A DNA stretch of 64,000 nucleotides from positions 992,001 to 1,056,000 of the forward strand of contig CM055828.1 of assembly GCA_029582265.1 (NCBI GenBank), in the 5' to 3' direction. Below are positions 1 through 12,934 of this stretch, in pieces. The notes beneath the pieces are model-generated. The model saw only the letters and a list, made by a program, of their open reading frames with translations. It was not told the origin of the DNA and did no database searches. Every line of letters begins with the position of its first letter. Positions within the stretch are counted from its first letter, which is position 1. Source of the DNA: Zoroaster sp. YZ-2022 (Eukaryota; Echinodermata; Asteroidea; Forcipulatida; Zoroasteridae). A program made the position numbers and the translations under genes.

Positions 1-2681
1 GACCAATAAGGCTATACCTGTCATTAACCCCAGTGAAGCTTTCCTGGGTTGTGGTTTAGGGGTGAACATTATACTTGTCCAGTTTATTGTGAAACCCTTC
101 CTCCATAGTAAAACACTGCTGTAGCAATTTGGGGAAAACCCAAATTTATTCTTTCATCATTGCTAGTCTAATAACATTAAGAATGAACTTGACTGCTGTA
201 CTACACTGTACATGTACAAGTAGTGAGTCTTGAGTCCAGACATCTCACTGAACCCACACACTGTTCAGTGTAAATAGATTTCTCATAAATGGCTTAGTGT
301 GTCCCAATTTTGTAAATTGCTATGGTGGATGAGGAATACATATATTGCCAAATCTGGATTGGTGTATATGTACCAATATATTGAAGTGATGTCTGACTCT
401 TTGAAATACAAACAATATCAGGTAATGCTCATGTGAAGAGTCAAGCATGTGTTAGTGGTAATATTCGGTTATTGAAATGTTTAATATGTACAACTACATG
501 TATGTTCAAGTGAATTCAGTCTGTCTGGTCAAGTTTAAGTTGGGTCAAAGTTGATTCATTGATTGAGATTCCTGATTTTGTGAAATTATTAAATGGATGT
601 TTTGTGTGGTTGATGTCAACAATGTTAGATTTAAATAGAAATTAGAAATCAGAGGTGAATATTTCACATCCAAAATGATCATGTTACTTTGTACACGAAT
701 GTATACAATGTATGTATCCTATAATCAGCATAATTTGTGTAATATAATTGGTTAAATATTTCCTAGCCAGATTTCATTGGCCTGTGTGTACACTTGTAAA
801 TAGTGTCAATTTACAGAACCTCATGTATGTTTACATACATCCATGTATATTGAGCCTTGTATACATGCCAAAATCAATACCATAATTATATTGTCATCTA
901 TTTATTCTGTACAAATGAAGAGTAAGCAGCTAAGCATAATTTATCAGAAGTATAACAACTCTTGCCATTATCCCAGATATAACATGAATGTGGTATTAAG
1001 TCCACAACAAATGTGCTGCATATTTAATAGGAGTTTTTAAGTAACATTCAAATAATATTTTTTGAAGTTGTTTTTAGTTTTTAATTTTTTGTGAGGTCAC
1101 AAAATATTATTTATGTAAACATTATTTATGAAGTCATTTTCATTTCACAGGGTGCACGTTCAATCCCATATTCAGGAAATGTTCAAAGGTCCAAATTATT
1201 TGTCTTTTTCTAGTGAACATTGACATCAAGCAGTGTTGATTTATGAATATTTCATGTGATATATGTAATTGCTTGTGTTAAGAGCTGAAGTTGATAAGAT
1301 TCAAAGTGCAATGTTGAGAATTTTACCCCGTCCCATAGTCAAAGCTACTTACAAATAACTTAATAAACATTAAGTTGAACTTATTGAGGATAATTAAATG
1401 TATTTCATCAGTGTTAATACAATTAGAAAAGTGTGTCAATTTTATGTAGATTTATTCATTATTAGATTAATTATCTCATATTTTTATTTGTACATGTAGA
1501 ATGGTTCTACTTCATGAAATTTGAAAACAGTATTTAGTGCATACGTGGACAGTGATACAGGTTGTCCATTTGTACCTTTACATGTATTTCCTCATTTGCT
1601 TTGGTCTGCGCAAAAGGAAAAATGAATGTTTCTCTTCAGCAAATGTTTGCGGTAATATGTTGTGAGTGTTGTTGCTATTTTGTGAAGTATGTCTTCAGTT
1701 TGTTGTCAGGTTATACGATAACTTTCAGAATAATGAGTCCAAATGCAGTTTCATGCAACAAATATTACTGGGCATGTTGATTTTGTTATACACAAGTCTA
1801 TGAGGTTCAAAATGAAGCTCATGTTCTTTTAATACAGGTGCCTTTTTATGGCTGCTGATGAAAATGGATCAAGCTGATGCCGAGGTCCATAATTAAATTC
1901 ACGACATAGATTTTATTTTTAAATGAACCAATGTACTCCACTTATATCATGTATTTGGGATAAAACCAACTTCTAAATGCTATGTACCAGTGTTTTCAAT
2001 TAATGAAACACAGATGTCTGATTTAAATGCTTTAAAAAAAAGTTGTCTTATAGAATCACTAGCCTTGTCAGATTGAGCAGCTGTTATGTTATAGGATTGG
2101 TAATAATCAAAATGTAAAAACTATGTTCTATACACACAAAGAAAATCATTTTTCGAACATGATCTGCATGCAATATATTCAATGTTTCTGTGAATTACAA
2201 ATGTGTTTTTTCCGAAAGGACAGTTTCTGGATCTCTTGCTCCGAGATGTTTCACAACACATCTTTTATCGCACCCAAGAAAGGTGCTGTGTACCTTTATC
2301 ATGAGATTTTGTCTCCAACCATTGTACAACTGTTCATGTAGTATTAGTTAACCATATAATTTGGACAAGGTTTGATGGAGCAATGTTGTGTATCCAAAAT
2401 TTGTTTGAAAACTTGCAATTATTATAGTGTTTGGAAAGTGCATTCACTTTCAAATTTAATTGCTTATAAAAGTCTTATAATTTATTCTTGCCTACAAGTA
2501 TTTTTGACCAAATCATCAAAAAGAACAACTTTTCTGTCCACCACTGATTAGGTTATGCATGTACAGTGTAGTTGCAATTATCATCATGTTTTATGACACT
2601 TCCTTTAGGCTATGGAACCACAGAAGTTAGGTTACTATTTTACATTCCACCCATTAAGTAAATACTTTCTAAGTTAAAGTA
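1..2681. other. No gene recognised (AT-rich flank)
   Basis: I see no ORF with protein-like composition, no convincing exon flanked by splice sites and no RNA gene here. The DNA is AT-rich with many tacatgta words, like the introns elsewhere in the window. It could be an intron or 3' flank of a gene lying to the left, but nothing in the sequence decides this. Confidence 0.5.
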
Positions 2682-3122
2682 TTAACCCTCTCAATACCGA
2701 ATTGTTTTGACATAAACAACCGCTGGTGACCACTCAAGCGTGAAGCACACATTCTTACACAACAGAAAGCTTGTGTTCAAAGGCCAACTCTATTATCACC
2801 TTGAAGATATCATTTTACAGAAAAATAAGTAATAATAATTATCTTACTTATTTAATTCCCTTTCATAAAATCATTAAAATCGGTCAATAAATGTCCAAGT
2901 TCTCAATCTTTGTTTCCTCAGTGTGATCTGTAAACTCAAACACTTTTTTGTACACAAACAAATGGCACTCCGTATCTTTCAACTCCAATTTGAAGGGATT
3001 GCATAATAGCAACCTTATTTTATTTCACCATCAATAGAAAGATCCGATCTTTCTCTTTCCAACCATTGTAAGCTTGGGTATGGATGGTCGACAAAAGTCG
3101 CCTATGGTAAGGAAAGGGTTAA
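2682..3122. mobile_element. TTAA-flanked MITE (piggyBac-like ends)
   Basis: The segment starts TTAA-CCCTCTCAATACC and ends GGTAAGGAAAGGG-TTAA, so short imperfect terminal inverted repeats are bounded on both sides by TTAA, the target duplicated by piggyBac-type transposases. About 433 bp, no ORF. It is one of three elements in this window with TTAA flanks (others near 17.06 and 17.98 kb). Assignment to piggyBac rests only on TTAA and end structure. Confidence 0.5.
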
Positions 3123-5106
3123 GTAAAAAAAAAAAAACGCAATGATAACAAATGCTTTACAATCTGAAACAAGTAGATGTTTATATAAGTTGCAGCAATA
3201 TTTTTCATATATTTATTTCTAAACAAATTATATGGACAACTTTAAAATGTACATAAGGGAAAAAACATAATTCAAAATAACAAAATTATACAAACTAATT
3301 TAAAACAGTATAGGTTTACATGTATTTTATTTATACAATGTAGCTCTCAGTTTTCATATCAAAATATGACCCTCAAGTAACTGGAGTGATGTCTTTTACT
3401 GGCTTATTTTTCAACAGAAAAAACTTTACAAAATATTTAAATAAGAAATTAAAGTCAAGGTGCTTTGTTTATTGTTCCCAACACAAATTCAGTGAACCCC
3501 CCACCTAGGGTATATATTTTAGTCCCCTCCCCTGCAACAAAAATGCCTCTAAATATTATTAAAATGTTATTAATCATTTATATTTTCATGCTCAAATTTG
3601 GAAAACAGTCATCAAATGTTTGCCATTATTGAATATATATTGTTTTGTATTTGTCTATTCTGTATTTGTGTAGATTTAGAGATAAACCTAGTGCAATTAT
3701 GAGTGATGATATGCATGTCATCATCACAGGAAAGGTTTACAATTTGCATGCTTTTCACAGATGGATCACCTTGTATATGTAGGTCTTGCCACATAGAATC
3801 AATGTGTAGAAATAAAACTGCATAATGTATTTACCAAATGAGTTAAAAAAATAAATAATAATGCTTGAGCTATGTACGATGCAGATAAAGATTAATAAAA
3901 ACAGACAAAATGATAGATGGTAACTTTGGTGTGTGTTTTTTGATATCTTATTCCAACCAGTCAGTGTACATGTATTACATGACTATGGACAAGAATGTTT
4001 CACTGCATCATCTTTAAATAGACTTTTGCATGGTTGGCTGATAATGGGGGGAAGGGAGAATTACTTTGACCCCCCTGGATTATCCAATAATAAGAGTCTA
4101 TAGACCTTATGCAAATCTCAACGTGTTCCCTTACTCGGAGAATAAAACAGAGTAAGTCATTGGCTCCATACATGATGTGTGTACACATAATCTCCATTGT
4201 TTGTATCAACATTACCCTGTTTTTTCTGCAGGTTTAGGAGTCCTGTTTATATCTTGTAGTTGATGACATGAAGGGTGACCCATGACAAGGAATGCAACCG
4301 AGTGAGCAATTAAGGATTGGTCATCATCTGAAATTATCAAAACACACAAAAATGATCTTTAACCATCAGGGGAAGTTGATGTGTAATGTTCTTCCACAAA
4401 CATGTTTCCTTTTTGTCAACAGCAAAATATCACCCTTGATTCTAAATTTTAATACCGTGATTTACGGTAAAAAATGTATTCTTTTGATTAAGAAAGATTC
4501 TTGATTCTTGCATTGCAGTGATATGACATTGAATCTACCCAATTGCATTATTTGCATCAACTCACTCCCACACTCCAACCTCCCTCCCCACTCCTTCTTT
4601 CCGCCTGATATACAGAGACTCACCATTTGTCCGACTTGAAAACTCCACCCACTGGCGTAGCCAGATTTCCAAGTCATTCTTGTCTGAATGTACAGTGTTT
4701 AGTCCCCTCTCATAACACAGCTGTACACACAATATATACAATATATCAGGATATATCAGGAAGTATTCTTTATATTATTGTTGTTTTTCTTTCAAATTGT
4801 TCCTATATGCTTAGTTATAATTCAAGCAAATATATATTATTATTATTATTTTTTTTTAAAGCTACCAAGGTAAATATGTACATGCTGGATTGTTCTTAGT
4901 CTGCACTTCTCAGATGCATCTGTTGTATGGTAGACAGAAAAAGGCTGAGACTAGGTAGGTCTATATCTCTTCATTCATATAAAGTATGGATGTATTTATA
5001 GCCATTTTACCAAAAAAGTGTACACTCCTTTTTAAGATAGACTCATTGTTATTTTAGTGAGCTGATAATGTATGTGTTACATTTAAACCAATATTTGACT
5101 CCAATG
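3123..5106. other. 3' flank of LETMD1-like gene
   Basis: This stretch lies downstream of the proposed LETMD1-like stop codon (minus strand). It is AT-rich, with poly-A at about 3125, no coding exon I can support and no unambiguous AATAAA close to the stop on the minus strand. A short potential alternative last exon (reading MHLRSAD-stop, minus strand) follows an acceptor-like site near 4922. It is too short to support. Confidence 0.4.
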
Positions 5107-8100
5107 TCAAACACTGCTGACACATGTAAACATCACAGGTATGCCTAAGATGAATGCAAGCTTCTTGGATTGTCATAGTATATTATGGTCAGTACCTATA
5201 ATAATGAGAATGCATCTTTAAATCCAATACACATATTTGCATGATATATTTGCTAAATGTGACATTCAATAAACACTATAATTCTTGTTACATTACTCTT
5301 ACTTTCTCTAATTCCAAGTGGTCTAATGTAGAGATGCCTTCCTTTCTGATGGAATAGTCCATTGCTTGTATCAAGGCTATATTCTTGTTCAGTTTCCTTC
5401 GGAGCAGGAATCCAGGCATGAACATAGTACGCAGGGAACATAATCTGCATAGACATTTCTTGGGAAAGATACTTTCAGTCATAATCAATTCAATAGTTTC
5501 TTTTTAAAGTATGATGATCAAGTGATTTGGCCATGTAAATAATTGGTGATCATCCTCATCACCTATCTGCTCCAAATACAGGTGCAATAATTGGTCCAAT
5601 AATAACAAGTTAACTGCACAGTTCCTTGTGCATCCATTTACCATGTATCTGGACTGAAATATATCCCAACTGCCAATTTATTATTCCAAACAAGATTACA
5701 TTGACAGACAAAATGGTTCATCAGGAATGTGTCATTGGTACAATTACCTTATATACAACAATTTAAAGTTATTAATTGTAATTATATCTATATAACAATG
5801 ATCAACTCTTATTGTTCTTATCATTATTCATGTTGTATAATATGTCTAGTGATTAGTCTAAACTGTAAAGCATCAGAATCAAATTTAAGTCAATCAATCT
5901 ACACGTACTAGCATTTATACTTACCAGATGATTTCGGGATAGTTTATTGAGACATAGAGTCTGGAATGCATTCTTGCTTTGTAGAACTTGTTTCACTGTA
6001 ACTTGTTGCTCTGATTGTAGCTTGGATACAAGTAAATGTTAATATAACATCAATAAGATAAGAAAACAAAAAAAGGATAATGTAACCCCCAAATATGCCC
6101 TAATGAATAATCATTAATGGGGAGGTATTGTCATTTTAAGACGTGATAGGCTCATAATTAGAGGATGTTTTAATGGATTAATGACAACATTTGGTTCACA
6201 AAAACCTAATAATCACAGGGATAGCTAAATAGCTTTACATAATATATAAATGTAGGCTCTATTTAGCTATGACCCTTTATCATGGAGCAACAATCTTGCT
6301 TTCAATTTTTTCCAGGGCAACTACACCATGGCATTTTTAGAATTTGTGAGCTAAATGCATGTGTAACATATGTGCAAATGTATGAAACTTGGCATCTCTG
6401 TGGCTTTTTCAGATGGCAATAACAGTAGGCTTGACTGTATGTAGGGAATTACAAATATTAACAAAATAGCACAATGAAACACCAACTTAAACTTAAAAAT
6501 TTGTTTACCTTGTCTATAGCAGTTTGCAAGAAATGTCTGTCAGTACTGGTCTTAATGTTGACCAATTTCTGTAACAATAACTCTAAAATGATGGGATACA
6601 GATCCACTCTTTGTTTGTAGGATTTGAGTTGGTACTGAAGAAGCTTATCATGTGACAGGAATTGATTTGCGAGAAAGACCGTAGGGTAGATAAACCTGGG
6701 TAGGAAATAAAACAAGATATCATTCATATTAACCAACACTGAATATTAAGGGAATCCATCTTTGGATTGTTGTAAGGCTCACAGTCAAAATGAAGAGGGA
6801 GGTTGAGGTTCTCAATCTCCTTCATCCCAAGATGTACAGCACCCTTACACTTATTAAGGGTGAACTTGAGGGTGCCCAAACTTAGGCTACACTTTATATA
6901 CAGTGTTTTATTGTACGCAGATGTAGCACTGTTAAAATATACAGATATTTGGGCCTTATTTGCACACATTTACAATGTAAGTCATGGGCCAAGGTCAGGT
7001 GCAAATAATTGAATTGCCCCAAATTACAGTTATTAAAATAAGAGACCATTTTAATGGAAAAAATAGTCATAACACAAATTATCCTTTTTACTTTTATGAT
7101 GTGCTATCTTCTTTCTTTCTCCTTTTACTCTTCTACTAATTTTGATTGAATACTTGAAATGTGCAATGCATATTAAATCATCTTTAAGAGTTAGTACATC
7201 AAAATACATTTTACCACACATAATTATCCTGGCTATTTGAACTCACATGAGTGGCAACACAAAGTAGTAGACAATAGGTAAGCACAGCAATAGCATAGTT
7301 GGTGTCATTTTAGCCATATCATTGGAGATCTGAAAAGAGGTTCAATGCAAAGATATGTCATTTGGTTCTTGATCTGCTAATAACTACATTATGACTCTTG
7401 TTAATTTGGGGTTTGAAATTAATGAAAATATTCAATTCAGAAAAATACCTGTTTTTTAAGATGGAGTTCTTTCCAGTGCAGATCTTTGAGTTGTAGCTTT
7501 TCTTTCCTCATCTTCTTATTGATGATATACACTGATTTAAAATCACCAGTAAACTTAACAAAACCTGCAAACATATCAAAACAAATATAAAATGTTAATG
7601 TCACAGGGCAGCTCTACTAAACAGTACGCGCTCTATTCCTCACTGTCCCCAGTACACGCTCTATTCCTCACTGTCCCCAGTACACGCTCTATTCCTTATT
7701 CCTACTGTATAAGTTGAACCCTGGTTTATGTTTCGTAACAAAAAGTAAAGAAAAATCATTTTGTAACATTTTGAACTATGTGTGAGTATATATGTTATGT
7801 AAACAATTTGTTTTTGGGATTATTATTACCGATTTTGAACTGTCCATATTCTTGGAGCATCCATGGAGATATTCTTCCCAAAAGTGCACAGAATATATAA
7901 TCAGATTTGTACATGACACGTTTAAATAACCCAGGTTTGCTTGGTGTAGCCTGTTGTTGATTACTTGTAGGATCGTGGACAGACCTCTTATCCTGAGATG
8001 AATAGAGGATCCGAGGCTGGTATGGGAGATGTCTGCAAAGAGTAACAGTTGAATATGCTTTAAGAATAAAGTGTGATATGGCAACAAACCATTGAAAATG

Positions 8101-10603
8101 CAAAGTCTAAAAAAAAAAGTAAACACAGTTAAAAAAACAAGGTAATCCCAGAACCAGCAGCCAAAATTCTATGACATCCGGAAAGAATGTCAAACCCAAC
8201 CACCACTTGTGCACAATGTCAAAACATGTGTTTTTAGCAGACAACAAAATGGCCAACATCTGGATGTGCATACATTCATTGCTCAAAATCTCCCAAAATA
8301 TTGTTTCCAATCCTCACTTGACTACATTTTTCTAAAGTGTGTCCTCCATCATCTTTTAAAGGAAAATCTGTGATATTTGGCCAAAAGTGGCAGTTGTATT
8401 CTACATTCTTTCCTGACATCCTGTCACTCAGTCTGTTAGTCATGTCAGTGGCTCAGTACACAATAACAGTTACTGAATGAAGCATCATTATTCATCTGTG
8501 GAAAAGTGTTCCAGTATAAATAACATAAATCAATTTAACTAAATTTAACATGATGATGTCACCCACCCTGCCAGAGGCAGTAGTGAATATAGTTCAACCT
8601 TATAGTTCAATATCCTAGTGTTTCGTATGTATACAGTTAGCCCCATTCTAGGGACAATACACTGGACTCCCTCCATATCCTTGGCCCTAACCCCACATGT
8701 ACAAAAAAAGAGTGATTTTTCTTTATTTTCAACTTTTGATCTGCTAATTATAACAACCTAAAACTTAGTGATTAGGTAACCTTGCCCAAGCAGACACTTT
8801 TGGCCTAAAATCCGTCATTCTGGGATACCTCACTTACATTAAATTTTCGAAACATTTTTTAAATTTAAAAATAATAACATTAAAATTTGACCAAAATACT
8901 GATCTCACAATAGCGAACCTCATGCCAAAAGGGTCTGCTTGGGCAAGATTACTTAATCACAAAATTTTACATTGTAATAATTGGCAGATCAAAAGTAGAA
9001 AAATCGCTCTTTTTTGTACATGTGGCACTAGGGCCAAGGATACGGAGGGAGTCCAGTGTATTGGCCCTAGAATGGGGCTAGTATATCCTCAATTTACCCT
9101 AAATGACGCACCTAAGGTTATATCAACTGGACGGTAACTTACAAATGAAATTAGCAGTTTGGTGTTTCAGTTTGTTTCAGTGAAGGAATTTCAATGCATG
9201 ATCATACGCGTGGACGTCTTGAGCACCGTTTTTTGAGACGCACAGAATTGTGGTCATCAGAATATTGATGTTGGTATAATGACTCACCCCAAACTGTTAA
9301 AGTTGATGGGGGCACAGAAAATGTACCCAAGAAGAAAAACAGCTGAAATCATGTTTCATCTTATTCCAGATGGTTGTAAAATTGTTTTTAAACTTGAAAA
9401 TAAAAATATTGTTTTCGATATTTAAAATAAAATGGTATAATTTGGAGCTCTCAAAACTTTTAATCAATATTCTTGAAAGACCAATAAAATGGAAGGTGGT
9501 TAAATTTTTTGCAAAAAGTACTTTGAAATGTGTAAAATTGCTGTTAACATTTTGTCAAATAAAAGATTTCTTTTCATAACCATGATATTAATGTTTAATT
9601 TTTTCAATAATTTTCCACTACCATCGAAATAAACACCAACGAATTAAGTGGTCTTCGTTCGCTTCTTCTATAAGGAATGTGTCCAATTTGAGGATCAGTA
9701 TTTCTTTAAAAAATCATTGCAAATGCAAAACATTAATATATTTTTGTTTCCACAGACAACAGCTTGTTGACAGCATAGAACAATAAAATCACAGATGTTC
9801 GTGAAAAAAAAATTTGAGGTCATGTAAATCTCTTACTATTTGTATCTAGTAAAATCAGTGGTTAAACAGCTTTTTCCACTTTCACAAGCACTAACTTTCC
9901 AGTAAATCAAATAATTTCACTATAATTTTTATTTCTGTAACAAGCACGAATTTGATAAGTTTATGCAACCAGTAATACGCCATAGTTTTGTAAGTTTTCC
10001 GAGAAATGCTAAGCCAAAGAAGGTAGGCCTAGGTGCGTCATTTCACGAGTGCGGCGAATTACATACATGGACAATACAGTTAGGCCTACTAGTACTAGTA
10101 AATAGACCTTATGCCAATGGTTATGCATATGATGTCACAAACTGAATATCGCCCTCATTCAGAGGCTAGTAGAGAAGGTCACTCATTGGTTCATGCACGC
10201 ATACATGAACCAATGAGTGACCTTCGTCTGCCTCTGAAATTGGAAAGGGGGTGCCCTTCACTTTGTGACGTCATATGTAATTTAAAGGTCTATTTAGGCC
10301 TACTATAGTACTAACATTACACTTACAGCCCCACTAACGTGTAGCACAGATAGGCCTAGACCTGAATCTTTTTTTAGCCACACACTTTGTTCAATTGACA
10401 ATAAAACACTAACATAACACTACACTACAGTCTCGATTTTGTAATTTATGCAGAAATTAAAAATAAAAGAGAACTTCTCACCTAAAAGTAAAAGTGCTAA
10501 CTTTTGACAAACCGTTTGCTTTTAAACGATGCTCACATCTGCAGAATATGTCATTCACATTGCAAACAAACCGCATCCTCTTTACGGCCATTGGCAGCGC
10601 CAT
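5107..10603 (-). CDS. LETMD1: LETMD1-like LETM-domain mitochondrial protein
   Basis: Eight minus-strand exons: 10482-10603, 7830-8032, 7449-7564, 7247-7329, 6509-6695, 5925-6020, 5303-5458 and 5107-5160. All junctions agree in phase and give about 338 residues (human LETMD1 is about 360). The start MALPMAVKRMRF is basic and amphipathic, as for a mitochondrial import signal. Residues 148-175 form a hydrophobic membrane-like segment (MTPTMLLLCLPIVYYF). Residues 238-321 carry the LETM ribosome-binding-like pattern: HL..LC..L, then a basic FLLRRKLNKN block, then AMDYSIRKEGI and LDHLELEK. Family knowledge: LETM proteins sit in the mitochondrial inner membrane, and LETMD1 is linked to mitochondrial structure and translation. 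The last exon (LAFILGIPVM..., then stop) matches the expected CYLRGL position but has a poor pyrimidine tract, so the C terminus is uncertain and may be truncated. Intron 1 (8033-10481) is filled with three mobile elements. Confidence 0.85.
7623..7695. repeat. 28-bp tandem repeat in LETMD1 intron
   Basis: About 2.6 copies of a 28-bp unit beginning agtacacgctctattcctca. It lies in intron 2 of the LETMD1-like gene, between the exons ending at 7564 and starting at 7830. Confidence 0.8.
8638..9080. mobile_element. Foldback element with ~165-bp arms
   Basis: The left arm starts TAGCCCCATTCTAGGG and the right arm ends with its reverse complement (CCCTAGAATGGGGCTA). The arms match for about 165 bp with small differences (ACTGGACTCCCTCC, CCTTGGCCCTA, TTGCCCAAGCAGAC blocks on both sides), separated by a short AT-rich loop. 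There is no coding capacity. It lies in LETMD1 intron 1, directly next to the repeat starting at 9084. Confidence 0.75.
9084..10064 (+). mobile_element. Non-autonomous DNA element, family A copy 1
   Basis: One of three copies in this window of a family about 0.9-1.2 kb long (also 11744-12934 and, inverted, 30965-31892). Shared left end: TATCCTCAATTTACCCTAAA then TGACGCACC. Shared right end: GTGCGTCATTTCACGAGTG then CGGCGAATTAC. The AATGACGCAC core is inverted between the two ends, as in imperfect terminal inverted repeats. The interior is AT-rich without an ORF. The family is not one I recognise. Confidence 0.7.
10099..10296. mobile_element. Small palindromic MITE (TAAATAGACC ends)
   Basis: Ends are TAAATAGACCTT and AAAGGTCTATTTA, with inverted TGATGTCAC/GTGACGTCA blocks further in. 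The centre contains a near-perfect hairpin of about 50 bp (GAAGGTCACTCATTGGTTCA and its complement). A related sequence interrupts family A copy 2 at about 12655-12848, which shows that the unit moves. Confidence 0.7.
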
Positions 10604-10809
10604 CTTGATTCTGCTTTCTTTAAATAAAATACGTTGTGATTATTCGCAGGGCTGCCCTGCGAATTGCCATGTAGTCCGGTATTATTCGCAGGGCCGGGCT
10701 AGGGCAGTACAGCATCAGTGAACGCGGTAAAACTCGATGATTCAGTCGTGCGCATGCGCACTGCACGCGTAATTTAATAGACCCATGATATGTGTAGGCC
10801 CTAGCCGGC

Positions 10810-11159
10810 CCGGTGTCACGGTCTCAGCTATCCGGCGTGCTCAGCTATCCGGATGACCAAATATGGTAAAATTACGTCATGCTATGTCTGCGCACAGCGT
10901 ACGAAAGTAGTCCATTTTAGTGCCGTGCTGAGTCGTGTACGTGTTCGTGTACGTGTACGTATACGTACATACACACACTTGCTGGAACTGTCATGGCGGC
11001 CTCCACGAGCAGTGACTACAGCGTGCTGAAATGCCCGGCTACGTCATCCGGATAGCTGAGCACGCCGGATAGCTGAGACCGTGACTACAGCGTGCTGAAA
11101 TGCCCGGCTACGTCATCCGGATAGCTGAGCACGCCGGATAACTGAGACCGTGACACCGG
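10810..11159. mobile_element. 350-bp inverted-repeat element with duplicated right arm
   Basis: The left end CCGGTGTCACGGTCTCAG continues as CTATCCGGCGTGCTCAG, and the right end is its complement over about 50 bp. The right arm is present twice in tandem (from about 11025 and 11087). The direct repeat CCCTAGCCGGC lies immediately outside both ends (10799-10809 and 11160-11170), consistent with an 8-11 bp target duplication. No ORF. It lies about 200 bp upstream of the LETMD1 start codon, so it could affect that promoter (inference). Confidence 0.75.
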
Positions 11160-11376
11160 CCCTAGCCGGCCTAGGTTAGTGTAGACTAACGTTAGGCTAA
11201 CTGAAAATTGTGATACTACATTTAATTTAGCTACGTTTAATAATGAACATGCATGATGGAGGGCAAAGAATTTGATTCTTTTATAAGTTTTAAAACTTTT
11301 CTAGACCAGTATAGTAAGGAGAATAATACTGTATACTGCATTGCTGACAGCAGGACTGCCCAATATTCAAATAAAA

Positions 11377-11515
11377 GCCCTGCGAATTAGCCGTACGTGT
11401 AACACAATTCGCAGGGCAGCCCTGCGAATTAGCCGTACGTGTAACACAATTCGCAGGGCAGCCCTGCGAATTAGCCGTACGTGTAACACAATTCGCAGGG
11501 CAGCCCTGCGAATAA
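11377..11515. repeat. 42-bp palindromic tandem repeat
   Basis: Three and a third copies of a 42-bp unit starting gccctgcgaattagccgtac, whose junctions read TTCGCAGGGCAGCCCTGCGAA, a perfect palindrome. The same palindromic word occurs at about 10649-10670 near the LETMD1 5' end. A hairpin-forming minisatellite of unknown role. Confidence 0.85.
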
Positions 11516-11743
11516 GCCCCACCAATAAAATAACGTGTAGATGATCGAGACTAACGTTAGTTTGAACAAGGCCCTATACACGTAACGCATCCGTTACGCA
11601 TTTCACAAAGATCTCTCATAAGCGTACATGTACTGTCCTTGAAATTTCGAAAGACAATGTGACACACATGACATCACTTGTTACAAGGTCAAGCCGTGTC
11701 TTCCTTCCAGTTCAACGTTTAACTTAACTTAACTGTTTTACGT

Positions 11744-12934
11744 ATCCTCAATTTACCCTAAATGACGCACCTAAGGCCGGATATATCATCAACTGGACAG
11801 TAACTTACAAATGAAATTAGCAGTTTGGTGTTTCAGTTTGTTTCAGTGACGGAAGGATTCTTTTGTAAAATGCGGAATTTCAATGCATGATCATACGTGT
11901 GGACGTCTTGACCGCCGTTTTTTGATATGCACAGAATTGTGGTCATCAAAAAATTGATGTTGGTATAATGACAGTCACCCCCAAACTGTTAAAGTTCACG
12001 GAGGCACAGAAAATGTACCCAATAAGAAAAACAGTTGAAACATGTTTCATCTGATTGCAGTGTAAAATTGTTTTTAATCTTGAAAATAAAAATATTGTTT
12101 TAGATTTTTTAAATAAAATTTGGAGAACCTCTCAAAACTTTTAATCAATATTCTTGAAAGACCAATAAGGTGCATGGTTCAAATTTTTGCAAAAAGTACT
12201 TTAAAACGTTGAAATGTGTAAACACTGCTGTTAACATTTTGTCGAATAAAAGATTTCTTTTCATAACCATGATATTAATGTTTCATTTTCTCAATAATTT
12301 TCCACTACCGACGAAGTAAACACCAACGAATTAAGTAGTCTTCGTTCGCTTCTTCCATTTTGAGGATCATTATTTCTTTAAAAAATCATTGCAAATGCAA
12401 AGCATTCGTATCTTTTGGTTCCACAGAAAACTGCAGCTCGTTGACGGCATAGAACAATAAAATCACACTATGTTCGTGAAAAAAAAATGCTCGGAGGTCA
12501 AGTAAATCCCTATTTGTATCTTGTAAGATCAGTGGTTAAACAACTTTGTCCACTTTCACAAGCACTAACTTTCCAGTAAATCATATAATTTCACTATGAT
12601 TTTGATTTTTGTAACAAGCACGACTTAGATAAGTTTATGCAACCAGTAATAGAACTTATGCGTTGACGTCATCACGCCGCCATCTTAGAGGTAAAACGAT
12701 GATGAAACAATGGAAAACGCACATCTATACGGACGTACGTATACACGCGCGGCGCACAGATTGGGCCAATGAGCAACCTTCTTTTGACCTCTAGCCGAGG
12801 GCGCCCTACTCAAATGACGTCATGTTCATGGTCTATACGCGCACGCCATAGTTTTGAAATTTTTCCAAGAAATGCTAAGCAGCCAAAGCTTAAAGCTAGT
12901 AAGTGCGTCATTTCACGAGTGCGGCGAATTACGT
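11744..12934 (+). mobile_element. Non-autonomous DNA element, family A copy 2 (with insertion)
   Basis: Same ends as the copy at 9084-10064 and collinear with it, but about 200 bp longer. The extra DNA (about 12655-12848, containing TTGACGTCATCACGCCGCC and ending GACGTCATGTTCATGGTCTA) resembles the small MITE at 10099-10296 and sits between ccagtaata and cgccatag, which are adjacent in copy 1. This is a nested insertion. Confidence 0.7.
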
